Below the pieces are notes generated by a model. It saw only the letters and a program-made list of their open reading frames with translations. It did no database searches and was not told where the DNA came from. 64,000 bases of DNA from Luteimonas sp. S4-F44 (GTDB lineage: Bacteria > Pseudomonadota > Gammaproteobacteria > Xanthomonadales > Xanthomonadaceae). The stretch spans positions 1,922,001-1,986,000 of the forward strand of contig NZ_CP093340.1 in NCBI RefSeq assembly GCF_022637415.1. The letters are read 5' to 3'. Made by a program: the position numbers and the translations under genes. This document shows positions 1 to 9,041 of this stretch, piece by piece (positions within the stretch are counted from its first letter, which is position 1; every line of letters starts with the position of its first letter).

Positions 1-1006
1 TCGTACGCTCGGCGGTCAGGCGCGCCTCGAGACGGTCAAGACCGATCTCCTCGCCCGAGTCCACGCTGTAGCCGTACTCGCCCGAGTCGACACGCTTGAG
101 CGTGCTGTCGATCTTGCCGATCAGCTTGCGGTAGCGATCGCGCGTGCGAAGCTCGAGCGAGTTCTCGGTCTCCCGCGTCGCACGTTCCGCCTCGTCGCCG
201 ACATCGCGGACTTCGTCCTTGAGGTTCTCGATCGTCTGCTTGGATTCCTCGACCAGGTCCGCGCGCCACTGCAGCAGGCGCTGGCGGAAATACTCGAGTT
301 GCAACGGACTCATGTACTCCTCGTCGGCGGAGGGCTTGTAACCCGCCGGGAGGATGGGACGACCTGTCTCTTCATCGGTCTTGTACTGCACGACCTTCAC
401 CTTCGTTCTGGGCGCCGGCTCCGGCTGGCGCGCCACGACCGCGACGGCGACCTTGCCGACCGGACGCGGACGTGTTGTGGGAGTGGAAGCCGCCACCGGC
501 TTGGGTGCGGCGGTTTTCGCCGGTGCCGGTGCCGCCTTCGCGGACGCGGACTCCGGTTTGGCGACCGGCTTGTCGATGACCGACTTCGCCGGTGCCGCCT
601 TCTTGGCGACGGACTTGGCAGCCGCCACCGGAGCGGCGGTCCTGGCGTTCGTCGCCGGCTTCGGCGCCCCGGTCTTCTTGACCGGAGCGGCCTTGGCGAT
701 CTTTTTGGCGGGCGCCTTCGTCGGCGCCGCCTTCTTGGCAGGCGCCTTGGCAGCCGGCGTCTTCTTGGTCGCCGACTTGGCGGCCGGCGTCTTCTTCTTG
801 GCCGCCGCCTTCTTGACCGGGGCCTTCTTGACCACGGGCTTCTTAGCGACGGCCTTCTTGGTCACGGGCGCAGACTTGGCCGCCTTTTTGACGGCCGCGG
901 CCTTCTTCGCGGGCGCAGACTTCTTCGTCGCAACCTTGGCGGGCGCCTTGGCTGCGGGCTTGACGGCCTTCTTGACGGCCTTTTTTACGGGTTTCTTGGC
1001 TGCCAC
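1..1006 (-). CDS. dksA: DksA/TraR-family protein with long Lys/Ala/Pro N-terminal tail, cysteine-free (C-terminus cut by window edge)
   Basis: Predicted RNA polymerase secondary-channel factor of the DksA family, which in family members modulates rRNA and amino-acid promoters together with ppGpp. The best start is GTG at 1006, giving [16 protein letters not shown]. About 200 residues of AKK/PAKK/APVKK low-complexity sequence follow, like histone-H1 or AlgP tails. A DksA coiled-coil region then begins near [14 protein letters not shown]. The zinc-finger region reads [20 protein letters not shown]: both cysteines of the usual CxxC are Ser (SVDS), while the GLDRLEAR helix is kept. About 335 residues are visible and the C-terminus lies outside the window. 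Related Xanthomonadaceae proteins are also long; that is from memory. It is divergent from yidD. Family call is firm; whether it acts as the cell's main DksA is not shown. Confidence 0.85.
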   Translation of the reverse strand, partial: MAAKKPVKKAVKKAVKPAAKAPAKVATKKSAPAKKAAAVKKAAKSAPVTKKAVAKKPVVKKAPVKKAAAKKKTPAAKSATKKTPAAKAPAKKAAPTKAPAKKIAKAAPVKKTGAPKPATNARTAAPVAAAKSVAKKAAPAKSVIDKPVAKPESASAKAAPAPAKTAAPKPVAASTPTTRPRPVGKVAVAVVARQPEPAPRTKVKVVQYKTDEETGRPILPAGYKPSADEEYMSPLQLEYFRQRLLQWRADLVEESKQTIENLKDEVRDVGDEAERATRETENSLELRTRDRYRKLIGKIDSTLKRVDSGEYGYSVDSGEEIGLDRLEARLTAERT

Positions 1007-1117
1007 GAGCTGCGATCCTTGTCATTCCCTTGGACGGGGAAGCGGGCTGTTATACCCTGCAAACCCTGCAGCGGCAACCGAACCGGCCGCCGCATTCATT
1101 GCCTCTGCCGACTTGCC

Positions 1118-1354
1118 GTGATCGAGCGTCTTCTCATTGCCCTGTTGCAGGGCTACAAGCGGTTCGTCAGTCCGTTGCTCGGCCAGCGCTGTCGCTTCCA
1201 TCCCAGCTGCTCGCAGTACGCCATGATCGCCATCGCCCGGTTCGGCGCATGGCGCGGCGGCTGGCTGGCGTTGCGCCGGCTCTCACGCTGCCACCCCCTC
1301 CACCCCGGCGGGCACGATCCGGTGCCGATGCCCGAAATGGACCCCAAGCCATGA
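1118..1354 (+). CDS. yidD: Membrane protein insertion efficiency factor YidD
   Basis: Small (78 aa) inner-membrane-associated protein thought to assist YidC-dependent insertion. It begins [19 protein letters not shown], an amphipathic family N-terminus, followed by the hallmark cysteine block [12 protein letters not shown]. The GTG at 1118 is chosen because it starts exactly at the conserved N-terminus. The stop overlaps the next gene's start as ATGA, so translation is probably coupled to pyrC. In many bacteria yidD sits with rpmH-rnpA-yidC; here it lies between a dksA-like gene and dihydroorotase. Confidence 0.9.
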   Translation: MIERLLIALLQGYKRFVSPLLGQRCRFHPSCSQYAMIAIARFGAWRGGWLALRRLSRCHPLHPGGHDPVPMPEMDPKP

Positions 1355-2703
1355 CCCAGACCCTGATCCGCAACGCCCGCCTGGTCAATGAGGGCCGCAT
1401 CGTCGAGGGCGATCTGCGTATCGGCGCCGACGGGCGCATCGCCGCGATCGGCGGCGACCTGTCCGTCCGCGAGGGCGATCGCGTGGTCGACGCCGCCGGG
1501 CGCTGGCTGCTGCCGGGCATGATCGACGACCAGGTGCATTTCCGCGAGCCGGGCCTGGAGCACAAGGCCGACATCGCCAGCGAATCGGCCGCGGCGGTCG
1601 CCGGCGGTCTGACCAGCTTCATGGACATGCCCAACACCAGCCCGCCGACCTTGAATGCGGCCGCGCTGCAGGACAAGTACGACCGCGCCGCCGGCCGTGC
1701 ACGCGCGAACTACGGCTTCTACATGGGCGCGAGCAACGACAACCTCGACCACGTGCGGCGGATCGATCCGCTGACCACGCCGGGCGTCAAGGTGTTCATG
1801 GGGGCCTCGACCGGCAACATGCTGGTCGACGATCCCGACACCCTTGACGGCATCTTCCGCGAGACGCCGGTGCCGATCATCACGCATTGCGAGGACACGC
1901 CCACGATCGACGCGATCCAGCGCGATTACGTGGCGAAGTACGGTGACGACATCCCGGCGCAGTGCCACCCCGACATCCGCTCGCGCGAGGCCTGCATCAA
2001 GTCGACGCGGCTGGCGTTGGCGCTGGCACGTCGCCACGACACCCGGCTGCATGTACTGCACATCTCCACCGCCGAGGAACTGGCGCTGTTCGAGGCCGGC
2101 CCACTGGTGGACGCGGATGGGCGCCTGCGCAAGCGCATCACCGCCGAGACCTGCATCCACTTCCTGCGCTTCGACCGCGCCGACTATGCGCGGCTGGGGC
2201 ATCTGATCAAATGCAATCCGGCGATCAAGGACGCCTCCGACCGCAGCGCGCTGCTGGCGGCGCTGGCCGACGACGTCATCGATGTGCTCGCCACCGACCA
2301 CGCGCCGCACACGCTGGCCGAGAAGCACAACCCCTACACCCGTGCACCGAGCGGGCTGCCACTGGTGCAGTTCGCGCTGGTGGCCGCGCTCGAATGCGTC
2401 CACGAGGGGCATTTCGACATCACCCGCGTGGTGCAGAAGTTCGCGCACGCACCGGCGCAGTTGTTCGACGTCGCCGAGCGCGGCTTCCTGCGCGAAGGCT
2501 ATTTCGCCGATCTGGTGCTGGTGGAGGACACGCCGTTCACCGTGCAGCGCGAGCAGGTGTTGTCCAAATGCGGTTGGTCGCCGTTCGAGGGTACGACGTT
2601 CCGTTCGCAGATCGCCTCGACCTGGGTCAATGGCCAACTGGCCTGGGACGGCACGCATCTGGTGGGCGATCCCGCCGGCCAGCGCCTGGCCTTCGCGCGC
2701 TGA
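1351..2703 (+). CDS. pyrC: Dihydroorotase (class I, PyrC/AllB-like fold)
   Basis: Catalyses reversible cyclisation of N-carbamoyl-aspartate to dihydroorotate, the third step of pyrimidine synthesis, in the cytoplasm. It has 450 residues, the length of class I dihydroorotases rather than the ~345 of the E. coli type. The metal site is visible: [10 protein letters not shown] (about residue 60-69), THCEDT, HVLHIST and ATDHAPHT. The C-terminal WSPFEG and GYFADLVLV segments fit the family. The ATG at 1351 overlaps the yidD stop. PyrD, the next enzyme of the pathway, is encoded separately at 34.5 kb. Confidence 0.93.
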   Translation: MTQTLIRNARLVNEGRIVEGDLRIGADGRIAAIGGDLSVREGDRVVDAAGRWLLPGMIDDQVHFREPGLEHKADIASESAAAVAGGLTSFMDMPNTSPPTLNAAALQDKYDRAAGRARANYGFYMGASNDNLDHVRRIDPLTTPGVKVFMGASTGNMLVDDPDTLDGIFRETPVPIITHCEDTPTIDAIQRDYVAKYGDDIPAQCHPDIRSREACIKSTRLALALARRHDTRLHVLHISTAEELALFEAGPLVDADGRLRKRITAETCIHFLRFDRADYARLGHLIKCNPAIKDASDRSALLAALADDVIDVLATDHAPHTLAEKHNPYTRAPSGLPLVQFALVAALECVHEGHFDITRVVQKFAHAPAQLFDVAERGFLREGYFADLVLVEDTPFTVQREQVLSKCGWSPFEGTTFRSQIASTWVNGQLAWDGTHLVGDPAGQRLAFAR

Positions 2704-2782
2704 GCGCACGGGGCCCAGGCCACCACAGCTTCATGCACGCCCGCCTATCCTGCCCGCCCCTTCCGCTGCACTGCGCCCACTG

Positions 2783-3598
2783 ATGCCGACACGTTTGTTA
2801 TTGCTGCTGGTCTGCGCCCTGCTCGTCCTGCCGCTCGCCGCCCAGGACACCGACGCGCTGCGCTTTCCAGAGCGCGTTGAGCAAGGCAGCCTGGTCGTCG
2901 GCAAGGTGCCGGCGGGCAGCCAGGTGCGCTACCGCGACCGCGCGCTGCGCGTCAGCGGCTACGGCACGGTGGCGCTGGGCATCGGCCGCGACGAGATCGG
3001 CCCGGTCCAGGTGCAGGTCATCGACCCGGACGGCCGCGAACACGTCGCGACGATCGCAGTCGCGCCACGCGACTGGCCGATCGAGCGCGTCAATGGCGTG
3101 CCGCCGGCCACCGTCAACCCGCCGCCGGCGATCGCCGAACGCATCCGCCGCGAGCAGGCGCAGGTCACCCAGGCGCGGACGCGCGACGACGCACGCGTCG
3201 ACTTCGGCGGTCGTTTCCTGCGCCCGGTCGAGGGACGGATCAGCGGGCGCTTCGGGCGTGCGCGGTCGTACAACGGACAGCCCGGCGCGCCGCACTCGGG
3301 CATGGACATTGCCGCGCCGACCGGCACGCCGGTCAAGGCGCCCGCCGCCGGCATCGTGACCTTCGCCGCGCCAGACCTGTACCTGACCGGCGGCACGCTC
3401 TTGCTCGACCACGGCCATGGCGTGAGCTCGAACTTCCTGCATCTCTCGCGGCTCGATGCCAAAGTCGGTGACCGCGTCGAACAGGGCCAAGTGATCGGCG
3501 CGGTCGGTGCGACCGGGCGCGCGACGGGGCCGCATCTGCACTGGGGGATGAATTGGTTCGATATTCGGATCGATCCCCAGCTTGTTTTGGAGCGCTGA
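2783..3598 (+). CDS. Secreted M23 (LytM) family zinc endopeptidase
   Basis: Predicted periplasmic peptidoglycan hydrolase or LytM-like regulator, 271 aa. A signal peptide (residues 1-20, MPTRLLLLLVCALL...PLAA) leads into an Ig-like domain (about 30-95, with PAGSQVRYRDRALRV), a linker, and a C-terminal M23 domain. The M23 zinc ligands are present: HSGMD (His and Asp), and the HLH motif in GPHLHWGMNW. The protein ends WFDIRIDPQLVLER, the usual family ending. These last codons and the stop are copied twice more downstream in the 125-bp array. The N-terminal domain resembles the lipoprotein encoded at 3953. Start ATG at 2783 fits the signal peptide. Confidence 0.9.
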   Translation: MPTRLLLLLVCALLVLPLAAQDTDALRFPERVEQGSLVVGKVPAGSQVRYRDRALRVSGYGTVALGIGRDEIGPVQVQVIDPDGREHVATIAVAPRDWPIERVNGVPPATVNPPPAIAERIRREQAQVTQARTRDDARVDFGGRFLRPVEGRISGRFGRARSYNGQPGAPHSGMDIAAPTGTPVKAPAAGIVTFAAPDLYLTGGTLLLDHGHGVSSNFLHLSRLDAKVGDRVEQGQVIGAVGATGRATGPHLHWGMNWFDIRIDPQLVLER

Positions 3599-3930
3599 GG
3601 ACGGGTCTCCGCGTCGTTCGCCTTTCCCACGCGCGGCGGCGCGTTCGTCAGGGTCGGGGCGTTGGGATCGTGGAGGCGCGGTTCGATGTGCGGATCGATC
3701 CCCAGCTTGTTTTGGAGCGCTAAGGACGGGTCTCTACGTGGTTCGCCTTTCCCACGCGCGGCGGCGCGTTCGTCAGGGTCGGGGCGTTGGGATCGTGGAG
3801 GCGCGGTTCGATGTGCGGATCGATCCCGAGCTTGTTTTGGAGCGCTGAGGACGGGTCTCCACGTGGTTCGCCTTTCCCACGCGCGGCGGCGCGTTCGTCA
3901 ACGCCGCGACGTTGGGATCGTGGAGGCGCG
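3555..3930. repeat. 125-bp tandem repeat, three copies, copying the 3' end of the M23 gene
   Basis: Three units begin at 3555, 3680 and 3805, each starting GGTTCGAT. Copy 1 contains the genuine last 13 codons of the peptidase and its TGA. Copy 2 repeats them as FDVRIDPQLVLER with TAA, and copy 3 as FDVRIDPELVLER with TGA. The rest of each unit (ACGGGTCTC..., a short ACGCGC-GGCG-GCGCGT hairpin, GTTGGGATCGTGGAGGC) is nearly identical between copies; copy 3 diverges slightly near 3900. The period is not a multiple of three, so no frame runs through the array. It fills the whole gap to the next gene; I see nothing else in it. Confidence 0.95.
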
Positions 3931-3952
3931 CGCTTGGATAGACTTCTCTGTC

Positions 3953-4336
3953 ATGACCGCGTCCAACATCCTCGTTCTGGCACTTCTCGCATTGCCCGCT
4001 GTCGCTGGGTGCACGTCGAAGCCGACGCCGGCGGCCCCCGGTGCATGGCCTGATGTCGTCAGGCCGCAGGGGCCGAGATTGACGCAGCCAGGTGAAGAAG
4101 TCGCGCAATCGCGCGTGCGATTTCCTTCTACTGTCGTGCGCGGCGCCAGGATAGAAGGTCGGGCACCGCCCGGCAGCACAATTCACGATGGTCAGCGCGT
4201 GACCACGGTTGGCGCCGATGGCCGAGCTTCCTTGCAGGCCCCCGAACGCGAGGGGGACTGGATGCTACGGGTCGAACGTCCCGGACAGTCACGCGCGCTA
4301 ACGATCCGGGTCCGTGTCATCGACGCGGGCAAATGA
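3953..4336 (+). CDS. Lipoprotein resembling the N-terminal domain of the adjacent M23 peptidase
   Basis: A 127-residue predicted lipoprotein: MTASNILVLALLALP then lipobox VAGC (Cys at about residue 21). After a Pro-rich linker the mature part contains RVRFPSTVVRGARIEGRAPP, GSTIHDGQRVT and ALTIRVRVID. The peptidase 5' of the array has RFPERVEQGSLVVGKVPAG, SQVRYRDRALRV and ATIAVAP at matching spacing. The two therefore look like paralogous Ig-like domains, with the lipoprotein lacking the catalytic M23 part. That similarity is read by eye. It lies directly after the triplicated gene tail, which suggests local duplication and loss. Function is unknown; a cell-wall or peptidase partner role is a guess. 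Confidence 0.75.
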   Translation: MTASNILVLALLALPAVAGCTSKPTPAAPGAWPDVVRPQGPRLTQPGEEVAQSRVRFPSTVVRGARIEGRAPPGSTIHDGQRVTTVGADGRASLQAPEREGDWMLRVERPGQSRALTIRVRVIDAGK

Positions 4337-4450
4337 TTGACATAGGGTGCGCCCCATTCCCTTGCCGCGTGTCCCGGTTAACATGGATGAACGCCAGCTG
4401 CACAGGTCACACCGCCAGCGGCGTTTGTTCAGTCAATCTAGGGAAGCAGC

Positions 4451-7400
4451 ATGACTCGAAGCAAGACCGTGACACCCTCGCGCAACATCCGCATTTCGCG
4501 CTCGCGTCTCGCACTCGCCATCTCCTGCGGTGTCCTGGCACTCGCCTCTTTGCCAGTTGCAGCGCAGACGGCTTCATCGGAAAGCACGCATTCCGCAGTC
4601 GAGTCCGCAATGTCCCGGACATTCTTCGATCGGGCATCCACTACGATTCAAGCACAGCCGGCATTGTTCGCAGAGGGGTTCAGCGCGCGCTGGCGTCTGC
4701 GCGACGCCGCCCACGCCCAGCTGGCATCGGCTGGCACCGGACAGGCATCGCTGGCCGCCGACACGCCGGCCCAGCCTGCGGATCCGACGTCGTGGATCAC
4801 CGAGGAGTTCCAGGCCGACTGGGGGCTGGAGGTCATCAATGCCCATCATGCCTACGCGCGCGGCCTGAGCGGCGCTGGTGTGCGGCTGGGGCTGCTGGAC
4901 TCGGGCGCCGGTTTCGATCACCCCGAATTCGCGGGCAAGGACCATCGCGGCATCACGATGGCCGACGTGCTCGATGATGGCTCGCTATGCGGCCAGACCG
5001 GCGTGCTCGATGGCCCGGACGCCTGCTTCTACTCCGAAGGCGACCAGGTCGCGGTGGAAGGCGAGTACTACGATCCGTCGCTGGCGCCACTGTTCCCCAA
5101 CCCCGCCAATGACCACCTCTGGGGCAATACGTTGTTGGCCTTCAACAGCCACGGCACCCATGTCTCGGGCACGATCGCTGCGAACCGCGACGGCAGCGGT
5201 ATGCATGGCGTCGCCTGGGGCGCCGACCTGAGTTCCGCACGACTGTTCAACGACAGCCTGACCATCGTCGATATCCCGTGCATCTTCTTCAACCAGTGCA
5301 CCACCTTCTCGACGTCGGCCGGCAGCGATGCGTTCGCCCAGATGTACGGGCAGGCGGCCGACCACGGCGTGCGCGCGATGAACCACAGCTGGGGCTACAC
5401 CTACATCGCCACCACGCCGGAAGAGGCGGCGCAGTACCACGAACTGCTGATGAGCATTCCTTCGGTGGCGGCAACGCTGGAGACCATGGCCGAGGCCTCC
5501 CGCACCTCAGGCATGCTGCAGGTAGTGGCAGCGGGCAACAGCGGTACGAACCCGTCACCGGAAGCCAGCCCCCAGGCCAGCGCGCCGGCGTCACTGCCGT
5601 CGATCTTTCCGGACATCGAGCAGTACTGGGTCAGCGTCGTCAATCTCAACGAAAGCGGCGTGCTGAGCGACCGTTCGATGAAATGCGGTATCACCGCGCA
5701 GTGGTGCCTGGCCGCGCCGGGCAGCCTGATCACCTCCACCGTCTACGACAACGACCTGCTGGAAGGCGACTGGAGCGTCGATGACGCGGGCAACCTGCGC
5801 TACGAATTCTCCAGCCGCGAAGGCGTGCCCGGATTCGCCGACTACTCGGGCACCTCGATGGCAGCGCCGCACGTGACCGGTGCACTGGGCCTGCTGTTCG
5901 AGCGATTCCCCTATCTCGAAGGCCACCAGATCCGCGACATCATGCTGACCACCGCGACCGATCTGGGCGAAGAAGGCGTCGACGAGATCTATGGTTGGGG
6001 CCTGCTCAACCTGCAGAAGGCGATCGAAGGCTACGGTCAGTTGCGCGTCGACACCGATATCGTCATGGACCAGGCCGCGGGCGGCACCAAGGTCTGGGAC
6101 GGCGATGCCTGGGACGACTGGACCAATGACATCGGCGGGCCCGGCCGACTGGGGTTCCACTCCAATGCGGGCGGTTGGCTGCGCCTGTCGGGCGACAACA
6201 GCTTCAACGGCGCCACGGTCACCGGCGGCACGTTGGAGTTGGCGGGCCGCAATGCGCTGGCCGACGACGTGCTCGTCCAAGGCGGGCGTCTACTGATCGC
6301 CGAAGATGGTCGTCTGCAAGACACCGCGCTGACGGTGACCGGCGTTGTCGACGGCCAGAGCGGTGCGATCCTCGGACGCGGTGTCGCGGTTGTAAACGGC
6401 ACGGTCGAGGGCGGGCAGACGCGCGTCGAGGCTCTCGGCACGCTGGGGGGCAGTGGCACGCTCGGCGACACCTGGGTCGCCGGTACGATCGCGCCGGGCA
6501 ACTCGATCGGCACGCTGGTCGTCGATGGCGACTACGTGCAGACCGCCGATGCCACGCTGGTCGCCGAATTGCAGCCGCCGAACCTGGCCGACCTGCTGTC
6601 GGTCACCGGCTCGGCCACGCTGTATGGCGGCACGCTTGTTGCCAGCCGCTTGCCTGGCACCTACCTGCTCGGCCAGCAGTACCGCATCGTCTCGGCACAG
6701 GGTGGCGTGACCGGCACCTTCGACACCGTCGACACCAGTGCGCTGTCGCCATTCCTGTCGCTGTCGCTGCTGTACGGGCCGAATGCCATCGATGTGGGCG
6801 TTGCACGTGGTGCGGCGCTGGCGACCGCGGCGCAGACCGGCAACCAGCGTGCCACGGCGGCGGCGCTCGATGCACTGCCCGACGACCAGGGCCTGCTGGT
6901 CCCGCTGACCCAACTCGGGGAAGCCGGCGCACGCAACGCGTTCGATCAGCTCTCGGGTGAGATCCACGCTAGCGCGCAGCAGATCCTGATTGACAGCGGT
7001 CGCCTGGTCCGCGATGCCGCCCTCGCCCGCGCCTCGGCCGGACACGACGGCTTCGGCGGTCTGCGCGATGCCGACGCGAACACCGGCGCATGGGTCGAGG
7101 TCCACCGCCAGGGCGGCCGGGTCGGCGGCGACGGCAATGCTGCGCGTGCGCAGTACAACGGCACCGCAGCGCTGGTCGGCATCGACCGTCAGTTCGATGG
7201 CGGCTGGCGGGTCGGTGCCTTCGGCGGCGTCGGCAGCACCGACTTCGACGTGCGTAGCCGCGCCTCCAAGGGCGATGCCGACACGCGGCACGTGGGTGTC
7301 TACGGCAGTCAGACCTGGGACGGCCTGGGTCTGCGTGTGGGCTACACCTACGCATGGCATGAGCTCGACGTCGAGCGAGACGTCGCATTCGCCGGCTTCG

Positions 7401-7909
7401 CCGATGGCGTGCACGGGCGTTACGACGCGACCGCCTGGCAGGCCTTCGCGGAACTGGGCTACCGCTTCGGCAACGAGCGCTGGGAACTGGAACCGTACCT
7501 GCAGTACGCCCATGTCGAACTCGACCACGACGGCTTCGTCGAGGACGGCGGCGCCGCGGCGCTGCGCGGCCGCGACGGCGATACCCGCGTCGACCTGACC
7601 ACGGCCGGCGTGCGCTTCAACGTCAACCTGCGCGGCACCGCCCAGGCGCAGAGCTGGCTGAGCCTGCGCGGCAACCTGGGCTATCGCTACGCCGGTGGCA
7701 ACCAGGTGCACGACGCGCAGTTGTCGTTCGATGGCAGCCGCTGGTACGGGGTGACCAGCCCGTCGATCGCCGACGAGGCCACCTTGGTCGAGTTGGGCAT
7801 CGCCGCCCGGACATCGGCCAACAGCCTGCTGGAGATCGGCTACAGCGGCGCGTTGTCGGACGACGCCCGCGACCACGGCGCCAGCGCCCGGTTCTCGCTG
7901 CAGTTCTGA
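4451..7909 (+). CDS. S8 subtilisin-like serine protease autotransporter
   Basis: A 1152-residue type Va autotransporter. A long signal peptide ends near residue 39 (LASLPVAAQ). The subtilase domain (about 95-535) has catalytic Asp150 (LGLLDSGAGFDHPEF), His234 (SHGTHVSG) and Ser469 (SGTSMAAPHVTG). It is followed by an autotransporter-associated beta-strand repeat region (about 570-780, GGTLELAGRNALA, GTIAPGNSIGTLVVDG). An outer-membrane barrel of roughly 280 residues ends ...ASARFSLQF, with the terminal aromatic typical of barrels. The protease is expected at the cell surface or released, degrading external proteins. A perfect terminator follows 24 bp after the stop. Substrate cannot be inferred. 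Confidence 0.95.
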   Translation: MTRSKTVTPSRNIRISRSRLALAISCGVLALASLPVAAQTASSESTHSAVESAMSRTFFDRASTTIQAQPALFAEGFSARWRLRDAAHAQLASAGTGQASLAADTPAQPADPTSWITEEFQADWGLEVINAHHAYARGLSGAGVRLGLLDSGAGFDHPEFAGKDHRGITMADVLDDGSLCGQTGVLDGPDACFYSEGDQVAVEGEYYDPSLAPLFPNPANDHLWGNTLLAFNSHGTHVSGTIAANRDGSGMHGVAWGADLSSARLFNDSLTIVDIPCIFFNQCTTFSTSAGSDAFAQMYGQAADHGVRAMNHSWGYTYIATTPEEAAQYHELLMSIPSVAATLETMAEASRTSGMLQVVAAGNSGTNPSPEASPQASAPASLPSIFPDIEQYWVSVVNLNESGVLSDRSMKCGITAQWCLAAPGSLITSTVYDNDLLEGDWSVDDAGNLRYEFSSREGVPGFADYSGTSMAAPHVTGALGLLFERFPYLEGHQIRDIMLTTATDLGEEGVDEIYGWGLLNLQKAIEGYGQLRVDTDIVMDQAAGGTKVWDGDAWDDWTNDIGGPGRLGFHSNAGGWLRLSGDNSFNGATVTGGTLELAGRNALADDVLVQGGRLLIAEDGRLQDTALTVTGVVDGQSGAILGRGVAVVNGTVEGGQTRVEALGTLGGSGTLGDTWVAGTIAPGNSIGTLVVDGDYVQTADATLVAELQPPNLADLLSVTGSATLYGGTLVASRLPGTYLLGQQYRIVSAQGGVTGTFDTVDTSALSPFLSLSLLYGPNAIDVGVARGAALATAAQTGNQRATAAALDALPDDQGLLVPLTQLGEAGARNAFDQLSGEIHASAQQILIDSGRLVRDAALARASAGHDGFGGLRDADANTGAWVEVHRQGGRVGGDGNAARAQYNGTAALVGIDRQFDGGWRVGAFGGVGSTDFDVRSRASKGDADTRHVGVYGSQTWDGLGLRVGYTYAWHELDVERDVAFAGFADGVHGRYDATAWQAFAELGYRFGNERWELEPYLQYAHVELDHDGFVEDGGAAALRGRDGDTRVDLTTAGVRFNVNLRGTAQAQSWLSLRGNLGYRYAGGNQVHDAQLSFDGSRWYGVTSPSIADEATLVELGIAARTSANSLLEIGYSGALSDDARDHGASARFSLQF

Positions 7910-7932
7910 GTGCCCCTGCAATCGGCACGAAC

Positions 7933-7960
7933 AAAAGGGGCGGCTTCGGCCGCCCCTTTT
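7933..7960. terminator. Bidirectional Rho-independent terminator with UUCG tetraloop
   Basis: Perfect 12-bp stem AAAAGGGGCGGC / GCCGCCCCTTTT closed by TTCG. A-run and T-run flank it, so it can serve both the autotransporter gene (plus) and folE2 (minus), which converge here. Confidence 0.92.
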
Positions 7961-8015
7961 CATTGCGGCGGTGGGCCGCGAAAACGAAGGGTCACCCCCG
8001 TTACAAGGGCCGCGG

Positions 8016-8960
8016 TCAGCCGCTGACGCGCGCCACCGCGTCGTGCGCGTGCAGGCTTTCGAAGTGAGCGACGGTCGCCTCGAACCTCGCGACGCGCGGG
8101 TCGGCGGTCAGCACCGCGGCGACGCGCCGGGCGGCGTCCTCGCAGAACATCAGGTGCTCGGCATTGAGCGCGGCGAATGCCTGCTCGTCCTCGCGCTTGA
8201 CCGCAGTCTGGACCGGCGTACCGAGCGCGAGTTCGAGTGCGTCGATCAATGACAGGACCGGCAACGCATCGACATCGGGCGACAGCCGCAGACGCACCGT
8301 CGCGCGGCTGCGCTGGGCATGCGGGGTCGCCGCCAGGCCGCGCGGCGAGGCCAGCCAATCGTGCACGGCGTCGAAACTCGGTGCGCTGCCGGCGAAGTCC
8401 ACTGCGAACCGCGCCGCGTTGAGCTGGCGCGACAGCGCCGCCGAGGCCGGGCAGGTGCTGGAGTACTCGACCGAGAGGGTCAGCGTGAGCGCCAGGCCGT
8501 CCGGGCCCAGCACCGCGTCGAGTTCGATCGGATAGGTCTTCCAGCCGCTGTGATCGCTGGCCAGGGCGCGGCGCCGCAGCAACTGGCCGTACTTCAAGGT
8601 CAGTTGCACGCGATCGGCGAGGCCGCGCTGGGAGTCGATGCAATCGGCCAGCACGCGTGCAAGCGTGTCGCGCCCGAGCGTCTCGCGCGCCAACGCGTCC
8701 TGCAGGTGCAGATACAGCCGCGACATGTGGATGCCGCGCGCATCGGGATCGATCAGGTTGACGCCGATATCGGCGCGCGCCGGCACGGTGACCGCCTGCC
8801 CGTCGCCGTCCTCGATACGCAACGGCAGCGCGATCTCCGCCATACCGACCCAGTCGAGCAGGCGCGCCGCCTGGGCCTGGTCGCCAGCGACATCGGGAAG
8901 GACGGGGGGACGGACTGGATCGCTCAAGGCTGCGCTCGCGGGGGGGGGACGGGACGACAC
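8016..8960 (-). CDS. folE2: GTP cyclohydrolase FolE2 (type IB)
   Basis: Converts GTP to 7,8-dihydroneopterin triphosphate, the entry step to folate and possibly queuosine. Family features include VPARADIGVNLIDPDARGIH, then MSRLYLHLQ, the metal-site Cys in SVEYSSTCPASAALSR, and the C-terminal EHLMFCEDAARRV. FolE2 enzymes can use metals other than zinc and in some bacteria are Zur-controlled; I see no clear Zur box. The start is uncertain. GTG at 8960 gives 314 aa with a Pro-rich lead, and its coding start runs across a G8 homopolymer (8941-8948). TTG at 8927 (LSDPVRPPV) would begin closer to the conserved region. Confidence 0.9.
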   Translation of the reverse strand: MSSRPPPASAALSDPVRPPVLPDVAGDQAQAARLLDWVGMAEIALPLRIEDGDGQAVTVPARADIGVNLIDPDARGIHMSRLYLHLQDALARETLGRDTLARVLADCIDSQRGLADRVQLTLKYGQLLRRRALASDHSGWKTYPIELDAVLGPDGLALTLTLSVEYSSTCPASAALSRQLNAARFAVDFAGSAPSFDAVHDWLASPRGLAATPHAQRSRATVRLRLSPDVDALPVLSLIDALELALGTPVQTAVKREDEQAFAALNAEHLMFCEDAARRVAAVLTADPRVARFEATVAHFESLHAHDAVARVSG

Positions 8961-9041
8961 CCTTGCGGGCGTGGGCCACGCAGTTTAACGACTCTGCCGG
9001 CTGCCGCTCTGCAACGCAGCGTGTCGCAAGGGATGTGGCGC

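Noticed and set aside
354..1121. Plus-strand Ala-rich membrane-like frame
   Set aside because: It is the complement of the Lys/Ala repeat tail of the DksA-like gene; apparent hydrophobic repeats come from antisense of AAG/GCC codons.
4337..4342. TTGACA as -35 of the autotransporter promoter
   Set aside because: No acceptable -10 lies 16-18 bp downstream; probably chance.
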